Assembly: GCF_000365025.1 (NCBI RefSeq) | Contig: NZ_KB823012.1 | Span: 310,001 to 374,000 of the forward strand | DNA from: Robiginitomaculum antarcticum DSM 21748 | GTDB lineage: Bacteria; Pseudomonadota; Alphaproteobacteria; Caulobacterales; Maricaulaceae | Length of the DNA stretch: 64,000 nt | Reading direction: 5' to 3' | Shown here: positions 25,934 through 35,252 of the stretch, one piece after another | Position numbering within the stretch: the stretch's first letter is position 1 | How the letters are laid out: the number at the start of each line of letters is the position of its first letter | Notes under the pieces: generated by a model | Database searches by the model: none | What the model was told of the DNA's origin: nothing | The model's input: the letters and a program-made list of their open reading frames with translations, nothing else | Program-made: the position numbers and the translations under genes

Positions 25934-26052
25934 AATCTTACAGCCCCTGTATAGATGGAAATAAATTACAATTGCTCACTTAATATGACGTGTGGAGACG
26001 CAGTTAATAAATGCTGAAAATTAACGGCATTTTTATTTCCAATCCTTTAAAT

Positions 26053-26067
26053 GTTCACCTAAGGTTC
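26053..26067 (+). promoter_or_regulatory. SOS box (LexA site) at ruvCAB
   Basis: GTTCACCTAAGGTTC matches the alphaproteobacterial LexA consensus GTTC-N7-GTTC exactly. It ends 5 bp before the ruvC start ATG, covering the translation-initiation region, so LexA bound here would block initiation or elongation. Upstream lies the divergent Flp pilin gene. Confidence 0.85.
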
Positions 26068-26072
26068 TAAAT

Positions 26073-26576
26073 ATGACAATGACTCGCACGCGAATTTTGG
26101 GATTGGACCCAAGCCTTGTGGCTTGCGGTTGGGGTATTGTCGACATGTCCGGCAGCAAAATAACTCATATTGGGCACGGCGTGATTCGCCCGCCTAAAAA
26201 AGAGAGCCTCGCTAAGCGCCTGTCCTTTTTATATGCGGCGATAGAGCAGATCATTTCCGATGCACAGCCCGATACAGCAGGGGTCGAAGAGGCTTTTATG
26301 AAAGACAATGCCATGAGCGCGCTCAAGCTGGGTCATGCGCGGGCGGTGTGCCTGCTCGCTCCCTCTCGCGCCGGGCTGTCGGTCGGCGAATATAGTGCGC
26401 GCTCCGTGAAGAAATCTGTCACGGGAACAGGCGCTGCGGATAAGGCGCAGGTTGCCGCCATGATAAACGTGCTTCTGCCGGGCTGCGCGGTGAAGGCCGG
26501 TGACGCGGCGGACGCGCTCGCCATTGCGATTTGCCATGGCCATCACAGGCCGCCGGATTTACGGGCGGTGTCATGA
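26073..26576 (+). CDS. ruvC: Holliday junction resolvase RuvC
   Basis: RuvC cleaves Holliday junctions loaded by RuvAB. The 167-residue protein contains the four catalytic acidic residues in their usual contexts: LGLDPSLVACGWG (Asp), AGVEEAFM (Glu), and GDAADALAIAICH near the C terminus (two Asp), plus the conserved lysine-rich YSARSVKKSVTGTG loop. The stop TGA overlaps the ruvA start (ATGA). The exact GTTC-N7-GTTC box just upstream indicates LexA control, as reported for ruvCAB in Caulobacter. The second Met (codon 3) is a possible alternative start. Confidence 0.96.
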   Translation: MTMTRTRILGLDPSLVACGWGIVDMSGSKITHIGHGVIRPPKKESLAKRLSFLYAAIEQIISDAQPDTAGVEEAFMKDNAMSALKLGHARAVCLLAPSRAGLSVGEYSARSVKKSVTGTGAADKAQVAAMINVLLPGCAVKAGDAADALAIAICHGHHRPPDLRAVS

Positions 26577-27223
26577 TCGGTATGCTCAGCGGAACGTGCC
26601 TGTTTGCGGGTAGCGGCGAGGCGATTATTGATTGCGGCGGTGTTGGATATCTCGTGCTGTGTGGATCACGCACGCTGGCGGGAATGGGCGAGGGCGCGGC
26701 GGCGCGGCTGCACATTGAAACCCATGTGCGCGAAACGGCAATTACGCTTTACGGCTTTGGCACCGAAGAAGAACGCGCCTGGTTTGTGCGTTTGCAAAGC
26801 GTGCAGGGAGTCGGGCCAAAGGCCGCGCTCGCCATTCTCGATATATTGACGCCCGGGCAAATCCTGTCTGCCGCCAGCCTTGAAGATAAAGCCTCCTTTT
26901 CCCGCGCCTCCGGCGTGGGCCCAAAACTTGCGGCGCGCATAGCTATAGAGCTCTCCGGCAAACCTGCACCAACAGGGCGCATGGTCGCGGGGGCTTTCAC
27001 TGCGCCGTCCGCCAGCGCCTCGCAAGGTGAGGCAGCCCGCACTGAAGGGCTATCCGATATGGGTCTGCGCAATGACGCGGTCAGCGCGCTAGTCAATCTG
27101 GGTATTGACCAATCCAGCGCGCTGCGCGCCGTGGCGCAGGCTTATGCCGGCTTTGCCGACGACCCTGCGCTTGATGACTTGATCAAGGCAGCCCTGAAAG
27201 AGATGAGCCGTGAACGCTCGTGA
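26573..27223 (+). CDS. ruvA: Holliday junction branch migration protein RuvA
   Basis: RuvA binds the four-way junction as a tetramer and recruits the RuvB motor. The start MIGMLSGTCLFAG, matching the family N terminus, overlaps the ruvC stop by 4 nt; a longer upstream reading would overlap ruvC extensively. The 216-residue protein has domain I (OB fold, 'GVGYLVLCGSRTL'), two HhH motifs in domain II (VQGVGPKAALAIL, SGVGPKLAARIAIELSGK), a flexible linker and domain III (ALVNLGIDQSSALRAVAQA). It is translationally coupled to ruvC and followed by ruvB after 37 nt. Confidence 0.96.
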   Translation: MIGMLSGTCLFAGSGEAIIDCGGVGYLVLCGSRTLAGMGEGAAARLHIETHVRETAITLYGFGTEEERAWFVRLQSVQGVGPKAALAILDILTPGQILSAASLEDKASFSRASGVGPKLAARIAIELSGKPAPTGRMVAGAFTAPSASASQGEAARTEGLSDMGLRNDAVSALVNLGIDQSSALRAVAQAYAGFADDPALDDLIKAALKEMSRERS

Positions 27224-27260
27224 CCTTGCCCCCCCTTACAAACCAGCCTAAGTCCGCTTT

Positions 27261-28304
27261 ATGACCGATCCGCGCATTGTCAGTCTTGATCCGCAATCCG
27301 GCGATACGCGTGACCGCGCTTTGCGCCCGCTCAGCTTTGTTGATTTTGTCGGACAGGCAGGCGCGATAGATAATCTGAAAGTCTTTGTTAGCGCGGCAGG
27401 CGGACGCGGCGAAGCGCTGGACCACCTGTTGCTGTCCGGCCCGCCGGGACTGGGCAAGACGACATTAGCGCATATTGTTGCGCGCGAACTGGGCGTAAAT
27501 TTCCGGTCCACCTCCGGGCCGATCATTTCCAAGGCCGGAGATCTGGCAGCGCTACTAACCAATCTTGAGCCGCGCGACGTGCTCTTTATTGACGAAATTC
27601 ACCGGCTTAGCCCCGCTGTCGAAGAAGTGCTCTATCCGGCCATGGAAGATTATGAGCTGGATTTGATTATTGGTGACGGCCCCGCTGCGCGCTCAATTAA
27701 AATCGATCTGCCGCCTTTTACGCTGGTCGGAGCGACAACGCGGGCGGGCCTGCTGGCCACGCCTTTGCGCGACCGTTTCGGCATTCCTGTACGGCTTGAA
27801 TTTTACGATGTGACGGAGCTGACCCAGATTGTTGTGCGCGCCGGGCAAAAGCTGGGCGTTGAAATGAGCGCGGACGGGGCGCGCGAGATAGCCCGTCGCA
27901 GCCGAGGCACGCCGCGCGTGGCCGGACGCCTGCTACGCCGCGTACGCGATCTGACCGAATCTGTAGGGGCAGGGCGCATTGACCGTGATAGCGCTGACGC
28001 TGCGCTACGCCGCCTCGATGTGGACGAGATCGGACTGGACGCTCAGGATCGCCGCTACCTTCAAGCCTTATGCGAAATGTTTGGCGGCGGCCCTGTCGGC
28101 GTAGACACACTGGCGGCGGCTTTATCCGAAGCGCGCGACGCGATTGAAGATGTGATTGAGCCCTATTTGATACAGCAAGGCTTTATTATGCGCAGCCCGC
28201 GCGGCCGCATGGCGACGCCGCACGCTTATGACCATATGGGTTTGGCTAAGCCTGCGGAAAATGTTGTCCCGATTCCCACGCTGTTTGGAGGCTCGGGTGA
28301 GTAA
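27261..28304 (+). CDS. ruvB: Holliday junction branch migration ATPase RuvB
   Basis: Hexameric AAA+ motor that drives branch migration. The 347-residue length is standard. [15 protein letters not shown] is followed by Walker [15 protein letters not shown], Walker [16 protein letters not shown], sensor [21 protein letters not shown] with the arginine finger region, sensor [20 protein letters not shown], and a winged-helix domain ending [19 protein letters not shown]. The stop codon lies inside the first codons of ybgC (overlap 28297-28304). It is the third gene of the SOS-box-controlled ruvCAB unit. Confidence 0.97.
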   Translation: MTDPRIVSLDPQSGDTRDRALRPLSFVDFVGQAGAIDNLKVFVSAAGGRGEALDHLLLSGPPGLGKTTLAHIVARELGVNFRSTSGPIISKAGDLAALLTNLEPRDVLFIDEIHRLSPAVEEVLYPAMEDYELDLIIGDGPAARSIKIDLPPFTLVGATTRAGLLATPLRDRFGIPVRLEFYDVTELTQIVVRAGQKLGVEMSADGAREIARRSRGTPRVAGRLLRRVRDLTESVGAGRIDRDSADAALRRLDVDEIGLDAQDRRYLQALCEMFGGGPVGVDTLAAALSEARDAIEDVIEPYLIQQGFIMRSPRGRMATPHAYDHMGLAKPAENVVPIPTLFGGSGE

Positions 28305-28749
28305 ATTTCCCGAACCGGACATGGGCTATTTCGAAGGTCGCGCGCATTATTATCCCGTCCGCGTATTCTATGAGGATACAGATTTTTCCGGCGTGGTCTA
28401 TTACGCTAATTATCTTCGGTTTTTAGAACGCGCGCGAAGCTCTTATTTTCGCCTTGCAGGGATTGGACATGCCGAGCTTTTGGAGCGCGATCCGCCGCTT
28501 GCTTTCGTTATTCGCAAGATTAATCTGGATTATAAAATAAGCGCGAAAATTGACGACGCGTTGACTGTGATGACGACTTATGATGTGTTTAAAGGCGCGC
28601 GCCTCTATGTCAGTCAAAAAGTCTTTCGCGGTGATGATCTGCTTCTAACCGCCGACAGCGAAGCGGCGTGTATCGATCTCACAGGACGTCCGCGCCGCGC
28701 GCCCAAAGAGATGATGGAAAAATTGCGGCCGCGGCTACTAGCCGGGTGA
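28297..28749 (+). CDS. ybgC: YbgC-type acyl-CoA thioesterase
   Basis: Hot-dog-fold thioesterase that opens the Tol-Pal cluster in most Proteobacteria. The start is GTG at 28297, five bases after a strong GGAGG that lies inside the end of ruvB; the first ATG in that region is not supported by a Shine-Dalgarno. This gives 150 residues. The family signature [35 protein letters not shown] is interrupted only by normal variation and has the active-site Asp of the YEDTD motif, followed by the [20 protein letters not shown] core. It overlaps ruvB by 8 nt, so transcription probably continues from ruvCAB. A 200-bp gap separates it from tolQ. Confidence 0.93.
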   Translation: MSKFPEPDMGYFEGRAHYYPVRVFYEDTDFSGVVYYANYLRFLERARSSYFRLAGIGHAELLERDPPLAFVIRKINLDYKISAKIDDALTVMTTYDVFKGARLYVSQKVFRGDDLLLTADSEAACIDLTGRPRRAPKEMMEKLRPRLLAG

Positions 28750-28949
28750 GCGCCTAACGCCCTGTTGTTCACAAGCGGTCAACGGCCTGCTTTTACGAAA
28801 TTTCAGCACTATAGTTAACCCTTTCTTACCGCTCCTGCCTTACCGCATATTCATTGGCTTTATCGGCGTGAGCGCGCTTAAACCTAGGGTCAAACACCTT
28901 TAAAGATTCGCGCGCTGTCAATAGCGCGTGGCCGAAGCAGGATTAGATT

Positions 28950-29711
28950 ATGAGCGATATTGCGCTTTTCACATTGGACTTTATTTATCCCCTTATGCAG
29001 GTCGAAACCAGCGCCCTTGATCCGGTGTCCACCGAGTTCTCGATTCCCAGCCTGTTCCTCAAGGCCGACATTATCGTCAAGCTGGTCATTATATCTTTGG
29101 TCGTGGCTTCGCTGTGGTCATGGGTCATCATTGTCGATAAATTTATTGCCTTTCGCGTCCTTAAAAAACGGGCTGCGGATTTTGAAGAGACCTTTTGGAG
29201 TGGGCGTACACTAGAAGAGCTCGACAGCGGCTTGTCCGGAGAGACCCGCGACCCGATGGGCCGCGTCTTTGCCGCCGCTATGCGTGAGTGGAAAGAAAGC
29301 CGCGCGGCCAGCGGGCGAGTGGATAATGACCTACAAGGCACGCGCGGCCGACTTGACCGCGTCATGAACCTTGTTGTGAACCGCGAACTGACCAAAGCCG
29401 AGAGCGGACTAAGCGTTTTGGCGACGATCGCCTCGGCCTCACCCTTTATCGGGCTGCTGGGGACGGTCTGGGGGATTATGGTCACTTTTCGCGCCATCTA
29501 TACCGCAGGCAGTACCGATCTAATCGTCATTTTGCCCGGTATTGCCGAGGCTTTGTTTGCCACAGCGCTCGGCCTGATCGCCGCTATTCCCGCAGTTGTA
29601 TTCTATAATAAATTCAACGGTGATCTAAACCGTTATGCCAGCCGCCTCGAAGGCTACACTGATGAACTCTCCGCCATATTGTCGCGCAAGCTCGCCAAAG
29701 GCGGCGCGTAA
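28950..29711 (+). CDS. tolQ: Tol-Pal system proton channel subunit TolQ
   Basis: Inner-membrane MotA/TolQ/ExbB-family protein forming the proton channel with TolR and energising TolA. The 253 residues include a first TM helix (LVIISLVVASLWSWVIIVDKF, about 45-65), a long cytoplasmic loop, then two TM helices containing GLLGTVWGIMVTF and ILPGIAEALFATALGLIAAIPAVVFYN (conserved Pro and Thr residues of the family). A distinctive polar N-terminal segment of ~30 residues precedes the first helix. AGGA is found upstream of the ATG. tolR starts 3 bp after the stop codon. Confidence 0.95.
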   Translation: MSDIALFTLDFIYPLMQVETSALDPVSTEFSIPSLFLKADIIVKLVIISLVVASLWSWVIIVDKFIAFRVLKKRAADFEETFWSGRTLEELDSGLSGETRDPMGRVFAAAMREWKESRAASGRVDNDLQGTRGRLDRVMNLVVNRELTKAESGLSVLATIASASPFIGLLGTVWGIMVTFRAIYTAGSTDLIVILPGIAEALFATALGLIAAIPAVVFYNKFNGDLNRYASRLEGYTDELSAILSRKLAKGGA

Positions 29712-29713
29712 TA

Positions 29714-30151
29714 ATGGCGATGATGGGTGGATATAACCGGCAAGGCCGCGGGTCGCGCCGCCGCGCTGCGCCAATGAGCGAGATTAACGTTACGCCCCTT
29801 GTTGACGTAATGCTGGTGCTGCTCATCGTCTTTATGATCAGCGCCTCGGTGCTTGTGTCCGGAGTCAATATTGAGCTGCCCAAGACCGATGCCAAAGCTC
29901 TGCCGACCCAATCCGACCCGCTGACCATAAGCGTCGACCGGGATGGCCGCGTCTTTATTATGGATAGCGAAGTGTCGCTGGATAGTTTGGTGCCGCGCCT
30001 GACCGCAATTGCGCAGAACGGTTATGATGAACGCATCTATCTACGCGGTGACGAAGGCGCGGATTATGGTAATGTGATGAAAGTCATGGCGCGGATTAAT
30101 TCTGCCGGCTTTTCGAATTTGAATTTGGTCACGGATCCCGTCGACAGATAA
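29714..30151 (+). CDS. tolR: Tol-Pal system proton channel subunit TolR
   Basis: ExbD/TolR-family protein: a short basic cytoplasmic N terminus (NRQGRGSRRRAAPMSEINVT), one TM helix (PLVDVMLVLLIVFMISA) with the essential proton-relay Asp in LVDVMLVLLIVF, and a periplasmic domain ending 'RINSAGFSNLNLVTDP'. At 145 residues it has the family length. It sits between tolQ and tolA with very short gaps. Known role: couples proton flow to TolA movement during outer-membrane constriction at division. Confidence 0.95.
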   Translation: MAMMGGYNRQGRGSRRRAAPMSEINVTPLVDVMLVLLIVFMISASVLVSGVNIELPKTDAKALPTQSDPLTISVDRDGRVFIMDSEVSLDSLVPRLTAIAQNGYDERIYLRGDEGADYGNVMKVMARINSAGFSNLNLVTDPVDR

Positions 30152-30165
30152 CAGGATCTTTATTT

Positions 30166-30981
30166 ATGAAATTGGGTCTGCCTATCTCCGTTGTCATCCA
30201 TGTCGCCTTTATCGGCGGCACGGCTCTGCATTGGGGCACAGCAAAGCCGCGAAAAGATGTGTTTCGCGTGATTCCCGTCGAAATTGTCAATGTCTCCGAT
30301 ATCACGCGCGCCCCGGCGCCGCAGCGCGCCGCGCCCGACCCTGCGCCGGACAGAACGCCGCCCGACACGCCGCCTGCTGATGAAGCGTCGCCGCAAATCA
30401 AACCTTCTGAAGCCAATTTGCCGGAGACGAAACCGGCAGATAAGTCTTTGACACCCGCAGAGGTCAAACCTGACAAGACCCCGCCTAAAGACCCGCCCAA
30501 AGCTGAAGCGCCAAAAGGTCTGTCATTTGATGATCTTGAAAATATGGCGCAATCCACAGCGTCGGATTATTCCGAAAAAGGCGGCGGCGGGACAACGCAA
30601 ACACAGTCCGAACAAAACCGCGAAGAGATGCAAATGGCGTCGCGCGATGGTGAGCTGTCAACCAGCTATGAAGATGCCGTCATGCGGCGCGTCTATAATA
30701 GCTGGCAAATCCCGACAGGCGCTCCGGATATGGAGGATCTGGTTGTTACCGTGGAGGTGAAGCTGTCGCGGGACGGGCGCGTGGTATCGGCGCAATTATC
30801 CACAGATAGCGCCGCCAAGGCCGGTAAGGACCCTTTTTATAAAAGCGCGGCCAATAGCGCGGTTCGCGCCGTCAACAAGGCTGAGAAATTTGAATTTTTG
30901 CCTTATGATCAATATAACAAATGGCAGACAATGACGCTGACATTTTATCCCAAAAACGCTCCTGCGGGCATTCCGACTTAA
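30166..30981 (+). CDS. tolA: TolA-like energy transducer (TonB/TolA C-terminal fold)
   Basis: A 271-residue protein with one N-terminal membrane anchor (LGLPISVVIHVAFIGGTALHW) and a Pro/Lys/Glu-rich periplasmic spacer (residues ~50-130: PPDTPPADE, KPAEV..., KPDKTPPKDPPKAEAP). The C-terminal domain (about 165-270) includes SYEDAVMRRVYNSWQIPTGA and 'TVEVKLSRDGRVVSAQL', typical of TonB/TolA C-terminal domains. It is shorter than enteric TolA, as in other alphaproteobacteria. Its place between tolR and tolB identifies it. TolA bridges the envelope to Pal and TolB in response to the proton-motive force. Confidence 0.9.
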   Translation: MKLGLPISVVIHVAFIGGTALHWGTAKPRKDVFRVIPVEIVNVSDITRAPAPQRAAPDPAPDRTPPDTPPADEASPQIKPSEANLPETKPADKSLTPAEVKPDKTPPKDPPKAEAPKGLSFDDLENMAQSTASDYSEKGGGGTTQTQSEQNREEMQMASRDGELSTSYEDAVMRRVYNSWQIPTGAPDMEDLVVTVEVKLSRDGRVVSAQLSTDSAAKAGKDPFYKSAANSAVRAVNKAEKFEFLPYDQYNKWQTMTLTFYPKNAPAGIPT

Positions 30982-31011
30982 TTGCGCTTCGGCAAAAGCA
31001 GAAAGACCTCT

Positions 31012-32319
31012 ATGTTACGAATTCTTATAACCGCCTGTTTATTTGCCGCCGCCTTTGTGATGGCGGTGGTTGGCCATGCGCAAATTTCTATCGATATTAC
31101 CAAAAGCGAAATCGATCCGACCCGCATTGCTATCCCCGAATTTATCGGTCAGGGCGCCGGCGCATCGCCCTATAATGTTGATATCCCAAATGTTATTAGC
31201 GCCGATCTTGAGCGTTCGGGCCTGTTTGAACCGCTGGATCGCGCTGCCTTCATCGAAACACAAAGTACGATTGATTACGAGCCGACATGGCAAAGCTGGC
31301 GCGTAATTAACGCCGAAGTTCTAGTCTCTGGCCGTGTCATTGAGCAGGACGAGATGACTATAACGGTCGAATACCGCCTGTGGGATATATATGGTAACCG
31401 GCAGCTTGATGCAGCGCGTCTGCGCACGCCTAAAGACAATTGGCGGCGCATTGCCCATAAAATTTCTGACCGAATATATACTGCGCTGACAGGTGAAGCC
31501 GGCTATTTTGACAGCCGCATCGTCTATGTCGCCGAAGACGGACCCAAAACACAGCGCCGCAAGCGTTTATCAATCATGGATCAGGACGGTGCCAATCAGG
31601 TTTATCTGGTCTCCGGCTCCGACCTCGTTCTGACGCCGCGGTTTCACCCCAGTGAGCAACGTATCGCTTTCCTGTCTTATGAGACAGGACGTCCTGACGT
31701 CTTTTTAATGGATATTACAACGGGTAACCGTGAACGTCTGGGCCGTTTTGACGGCATGACGACATCGCCGCAATTCTCCCCTGATGGCGATACGCTCCTG
31801 ATGACGCGCATTATTAATGGCGACAGCGATATATTTTCCTACGACCTTTCATCACGTAAATTAACGGCCCTGACCCGCTCTTCGGGTATCGATACGTCGC
31901 CGAGCTATTCGCCGGATGGCCGCAATATTGTGTTCAACTCGTCGCGGGGTGGCTCGCGTCAGCTCTATGTCATGAGCGCTGCGGGCCGTAACGTAAAACG
32001 GATCAGCTTTGGCTCAGGCCAATATACCGCTCCGGCCTGGTCACCGCGCGGGGATAAAATCGCTTTTACAAAGTCTGAGGGCGGGCGGTTTCATATCGGC
32101 GTCATGAACGCGGATGGCAGCAACGAAAAACTTTTGACCAGCAGCTATCTGGACGAGGGCCCAACATGGTCACCTAATGGCCGTGTGCTGTTATTCTCGC
32201 GTGAGCCGCGCGGCGGGCAGTCGGGCATTTACTCTGTTGATCTGACCGGGCGAAATTTACGTCGCGTCGCCACACTTGGCGCAGCGTCGGATCCGGCATG
32301 GGGGCCAACCCTTAAATAG
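31012..32319 (+). CDS. tolB: Tol-Pal system beta-propeller protein TolB
   Basis: Periplasmic protein that binds Pal and TolA. The start [24 protein letters not shown] gives a signal peptide (cleavage after HAQ) and 435 residues; a longer reading from the end of tolA is not plausible. An N-terminal alpha/beta domain ([18 protein letters not shown]) is followed by a six-bladed propeller with repeated [19 protein letters not shown]-type blade motifs ([48 protein letters not shown]). It begins 30 nt after tolA and precedes pal by 116 bp. Confidence 0.96.
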   Translation: MLRILITACLFAAAFVMAVVGHAQISIDITKSEIDPTRIAIPEFIGQGAGASPYNVDIPNVISADLERSGLFEPLDRAAFIETQSTIDYEPTWQSWRVINAEVLVSGRVIEQDEMTITVEYRLWDIYGNRQLDAARLRTPKDNWRRIAHKISDRIYTALTGEAGYFDSRIVYVAEDGPKTQRRKRLSIMDQDGANQVYLVSGSDLVLTPRFHPSEQRIAFLSYETGRPDVFLMDITTGNRERLGRFDGMTTSPQFSPDGDTLLMTRIINGDSDIFSYDLSSRKLTALTRSSGIDTSPSYSPDGRNIVFNSSRGGSRQLYVMSAAGRNVKRISFGSGQYTAPAWSPRGDKIAFTKSEGGRFHIGVMNADGSNEKLLTSSYLDEGPTWSPNGRVLLFSREPRGGQSGIYSVDLTGRNLRRVATLGAASDPAWGPTLK

Positions 32320-32435
32320 TCGTAACTTGGCACTGCCGCATTATTGCCTGAATATGCCTCTATATCCGGCCGTGCAATACGGGGGCAAATCACAAAGGGC
32401 CAGGCCGAGCGCCACCCTAATTTTGGAGACGCATT

Positions 32436-33011
32436 ATGAGCCTTAAAAAACTGTCTATTGTGACCCTCGCGGGCGTAGCTATGACGCTTGGCGCTTGTGC
32501 AACAAAGCCCAAAGAGAAAATTCAAACGGTGCAGCGTCCTGTTCAAAGCGAAGCGCCGAGATCCACTGCTCCGCCCATTATGGAGACCGGCCCCATGCAG
32601 GAGACGCAAATTGCGCCGCCGCTTATGCAAGGCCCGATCCCCGGCAGTATTCAAGATTTCGTTGAGCGCGCCGGCGACCGCGTCTTTTTCGGCTATGACC
32701 AGGATACATTATCGCCGCAAGCTATGCAGGTTTTGCGCGCGCAGGCCAGCTGGCTTCAAAACTATCCGGGCGCTGTAATTATTATTGGCGGACACGCCGA
32801 TGAACGCGGCACACGCGAGTATAACTTGGCATTAGGCGCGCGCCGAGCCGAAGCAGTTAAATCTTTTCTTGTGGGACAAAGCATTGCGCCAAACCGCATG
32901 TCGACCGTATCCTACGGCAAGGAGCGTCCGATTGACGGCCGCTCGACTGAAGAGGCTTGGGCGCTAAACCGAAACGGCCACACCGCTATCGTGTCCGGCA
33001 CAAATAGTTAG
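32436..33011 (+). CDS. pal: Peptidoglycan-associated lipoprotein Pal
   Basis: Outer-membrane lipoprotein with a lipobox LGACA (cleavage before Cys22) after MSLKKLSIVTLAGVAMTLG. It has a proline-rich linker (residues 30-70) and a C-terminal OmpA-like peptidoglycan-binding domain. That domain includes VFFGYDQDTLSPQAMQVLRAQ, IIGGHADERGTREYNLALG and RAEAVKSFLVGQSIAPNRMSTVSYGKERPI, where the conserved Asp and Arg bind meso-DAP. Length is 191 residues. A typical GGAG site is found (TTTTGGAGACGCATT). It ends 10 nt before cpoB. Binds TolB and anchors the outer membrane to peptidoglycan. Confidence 0.96.
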   Translation: MSLKKLSIVTLAGVAMTLGACATKPKEKIQTVQRPVQSEAPRSTAPPIMETGPMQETQIAPPLMQGPIPGSIQDFVERAGDRVFFGYDQDTLSPQAMQVLRAQASWLQNYPGAVIIIGGHADERGTREYNLALGARRAEAVKSFLVGQSIAPNRMSTVSYGKERPIDGRSTEEAWALNRNGHTAIVSGTNS

Positions 33012-33021
33012 AAAGAGTATT

Positions 33022-33852
33022 ATGCGTATTTTGCTGACCTTCTGTCTGGTCTTTCTGACCGTTCTACCTGCTGCCGCGCAAAGCAAACGCGATATGGTGG
33101 CCAAAGATGCCGAGCTGGAACAGCGTGTTTACACGTTGGAGAACCGGTTTCTGACTGGTGACCCCGCTGCGGAGCGACTTTTGCGCCGCATGGACGCGCT
33201 TGAAGCGCAGCAGCGCGCGCAGGAAGGCGAGATTGAGCAACTTCGCTATGAACGTGAAGCCCTTCGCAAAGATGTGAAGATTTTGTCGGAAAAAGTCGAG
33301 CGCTATGAAGCGGTCGCGACGCGTATGCGCCAGCATCTCGACGCGGTGGATCTGGCGGCTACGAAAGGCACGCCAATTATTGTGGACGCGCCCGCCATGG
33401 ACGCACCGGTCGTACTACCTGCACCTGCGCAAACCGCGCCTGCTGCGGGTGAAATGGGCAGTTCAGTCATCGATACGGCCGAGCTGCAAACCATTGGGCG
33501 GGATAAGCTTTTGGCCGGAGATTTCGCCGGAGCGGAGCTGGCTTTTCGTCAATATATCGACATTAACCCCGATGCAACCGACGTGGCGGACGCCTATTTC
33601 TGGCTGGGCGAGAGCTATCTTGTCCGCAACGGGTTTCCCGATGCCTCTACCGCCTATATCCAATCCATGAAAAAAGCGCCAAAAGGGCAATATGCCCCGC
33701 GCGCCCTTGTCGGACTGGCGGCGGCTTTGCGCGGTATGGATAATAAAAGCGGGGCCTGTCAGGCCCTAGATACCTTCCCCGTGCAGTTCCCGAATGCGGG
33801 CGCTGACGTCAAAGCCAAAGCCAAAGCCGAGCGCGCCCGCGCAGGCTGCTAG
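33022..33852 (+). CDS. cpoB: Tol-Pal associated coiled-coil/TPR protein YbgF (CpoB)
   Basis: A 276-residue periplasmic protein with signal peptide (MRILLTFCLVFLTVLPAAAQ), an N-terminal coiled coil (ERLLRRMDALEAQQRAQEGE to about residue 95) used for trimerisation in relatives, a Pro/Ala-rich linker, and TPR repeats: AELQTIGRDKLLAGDFAGAELAF, DVADAYFWLGESYLVRN and KKAPKGQYAPRALVGLAAAL. In E. coli CpoB coordinates PBP1b with the Tol system; the same role here is inferred from position and fold. It is 5 nt upstream of tilS. Confidence 0.93.
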   Translation: MRILLTFCLVFLTVLPAAAQSKRDMVAKDAELEQRVYTLENRFLTGDPAAERLLRRMDALEAQQRAQEGEIEQLRYEREALRKDVKILSEKVERYEAVATRMRQHLDAVDLAATKGTPIIVDAPAMDAPVVLPAPAQTAPAAGEMGSSVIDTAELQTIGRDKLLAGDFAGAELAFRQYIDINPDATDVADAYFWLGESYLVRNGFPDASTAYIQSMKKAPKGQYAPRALVGLAAALRGMDNKSGACQALDTFPVQFPNAGADVKAKAKAERARAGC

Positions 33853-33857
33853 ACGCT

Positions 33858-35138
33858 GTGACCGAAGCGGCGCAGGCGGTATTTGCTACGTGGCTGCGGC
33901 AAACATACCCGAACCCCGCTGAGTCAATTGCGGTCGCTTTTTCCGGCGGCGGTGACAGCCTTGCCTTACTGATTCTCACCTTACGCCATGCCGGTCCGCG
34001 GCCTGTTTATGCGCTCTGCGTTGACCATGCTTTACAAGAGGGTAGCGCGAAAATTATTGCCGCCGCCGCTGCTCAGGCGCAGCGTTTGGGCGCTGTGGCG
34101 CAAACATTTTACTGGCATCACGGCACGATAACATCTGGCGTCCAGGAGGCGGCGCGCAAGGCGCGATACGGCCTAATGGGGGACTTTTGCCGTGAGAACA
34201 GGATGGACAGCCTGCTGGTCGCGCATAGCCGGGATGATCAGGCCGAGACCTTATGGATGCGCAAGCAGTGCGGCGGCGGCTGGCGGGCTATGGCCGGGAT
34301 GAGCGCGAGCAGTTATGCGCCCGTTTGGCCGCAATTGCGCGGCGTCACGTTGCGGCGTCCTCTTCTGGAGTGGGGCCGTGAAGATATTCGGGCGATTTGC
34401 CGTGATGCCGGAGAGCCGTGGTATGACGACCCCGCGAATGAAAATAACGACTATCTTCGCGTGCAGGCCCGTATGGCGCTCGCCTCTGATCCCGTATTAA
34501 GCCCTGTGCTTCTTGAAGAGGGGCGGAAGATGCGCGCCCGCAGAGATGGCGAAGCGCGCGGCGTGCAAGACTGGCTGACCGAGATTGATATAGTGGACGG
34601 CGGCGGGACACATGTCGATCAAGCGGCACTTCACAATATGAGCGCGCCGGCTTTGGCGCGGGTTTTAATGTGCATTTCGGGGCATCCGCACATGGCCGAT
34701 ATGGCGCGTGTTCGAGCCTTAATCGATGCAATGGTCGAACCCGGCTATAACGTGCAAACGTTGGGCGGATGCGCAATTCTTCGCCAGGATAAAGGGTTTA
34801 TAATCGCGCGCGAGACAGGGCGCTGGCTGGCTCAAAACAAACCGGTTAAACTTCCTGCCCATGAGCCGGTCGTTTTTGACGGGCGGTGGGAAATTGTAGT
34901 AGCGCGAAAAGGGCTTCACGCCGCGCCTCTATGGCCTGCGCGCGGGCAGCTCTCCAAACCACAGCGCGCACAGCTTCACAGCTATAACGCCCATATCCGC
35001 CGCGGACTTGTCGGTGTATTTGAGGGCAGGGATATGGTCGCAACACCCTTTATTCCGAATGGCGATGTAACGTACCGTAATCTTGTCAAATCTAGACTCT
35101 TGAAACACAGCGCTAAACTTGGCGCGGCGCCTGCATAG
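33858..35138 (+). CDS. tilS: tRNA(Ile)-lysidine synthetase
   Basis: TilS modifies C34 of tRNA-Ile(CAU) to lysidine so that it reads AUA codons; essential in most bacteria. The start is GTG at 33858, because no ATG precedes the PP-loop. The ATP-pyrophosphatase signature AVAFSGGGDSLALL is at residues 25-38, with VDHALQEGS, HSRDDQAETLWMR and RPLLEWGREDIRAICR also present. The C-terminal lobe (about residues 230-426) is divergent, as in other alphaproteobacterial TilS. Length 426. Position between cpoB and ftsH is conserved in the class. Confidence 0.93.
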   Translation: MTEAAQAVFATWLRQTYPNPAESIAVAFSGGGDSLALLILTLRHAGPRPVYALCVDHALQEGSAKIIAAAAAQAQRLGAVAQTFYWHHGTITSGVQEAARKARYGLMGDFCRENRMDSLLVAHSRDDQAETLWMRKQCGGGWRAMAGMSASSYAPVWPQLRGVTLRRPLLEWGREDIRAICRDAGEPWYDDPANENNDYLRVQARMALASDPVLSPVLLEEGRKMRARRDGEARGVQDWLTEIDIVDGGGTHVDQAALHNMSAPALARVLMCISGHPHMADMARVRALIDAMVEPGYNVQTLGGCAILRQDKGFIIARETGRWLAQNKPVKLPAHEPVVFDGRWEIVVARKGLHAAPLWPARGQLSKPQRAQLHSYNAHIRRGLVGVFEGRDMVATPFIPNGDVTYRNLVKSRLLKHSAKLGAAPA

Positions 35139-35252
35139 CTGCGACAGTGTGGCGGTATTTAATACAGGGATACGGCCTTCCTTTTGGGGTTTTGCATCCC
35201 ATATGTTAATAAAGCCGTATAACGGACAAGCACGACAGCGGAGCCTTTTATA

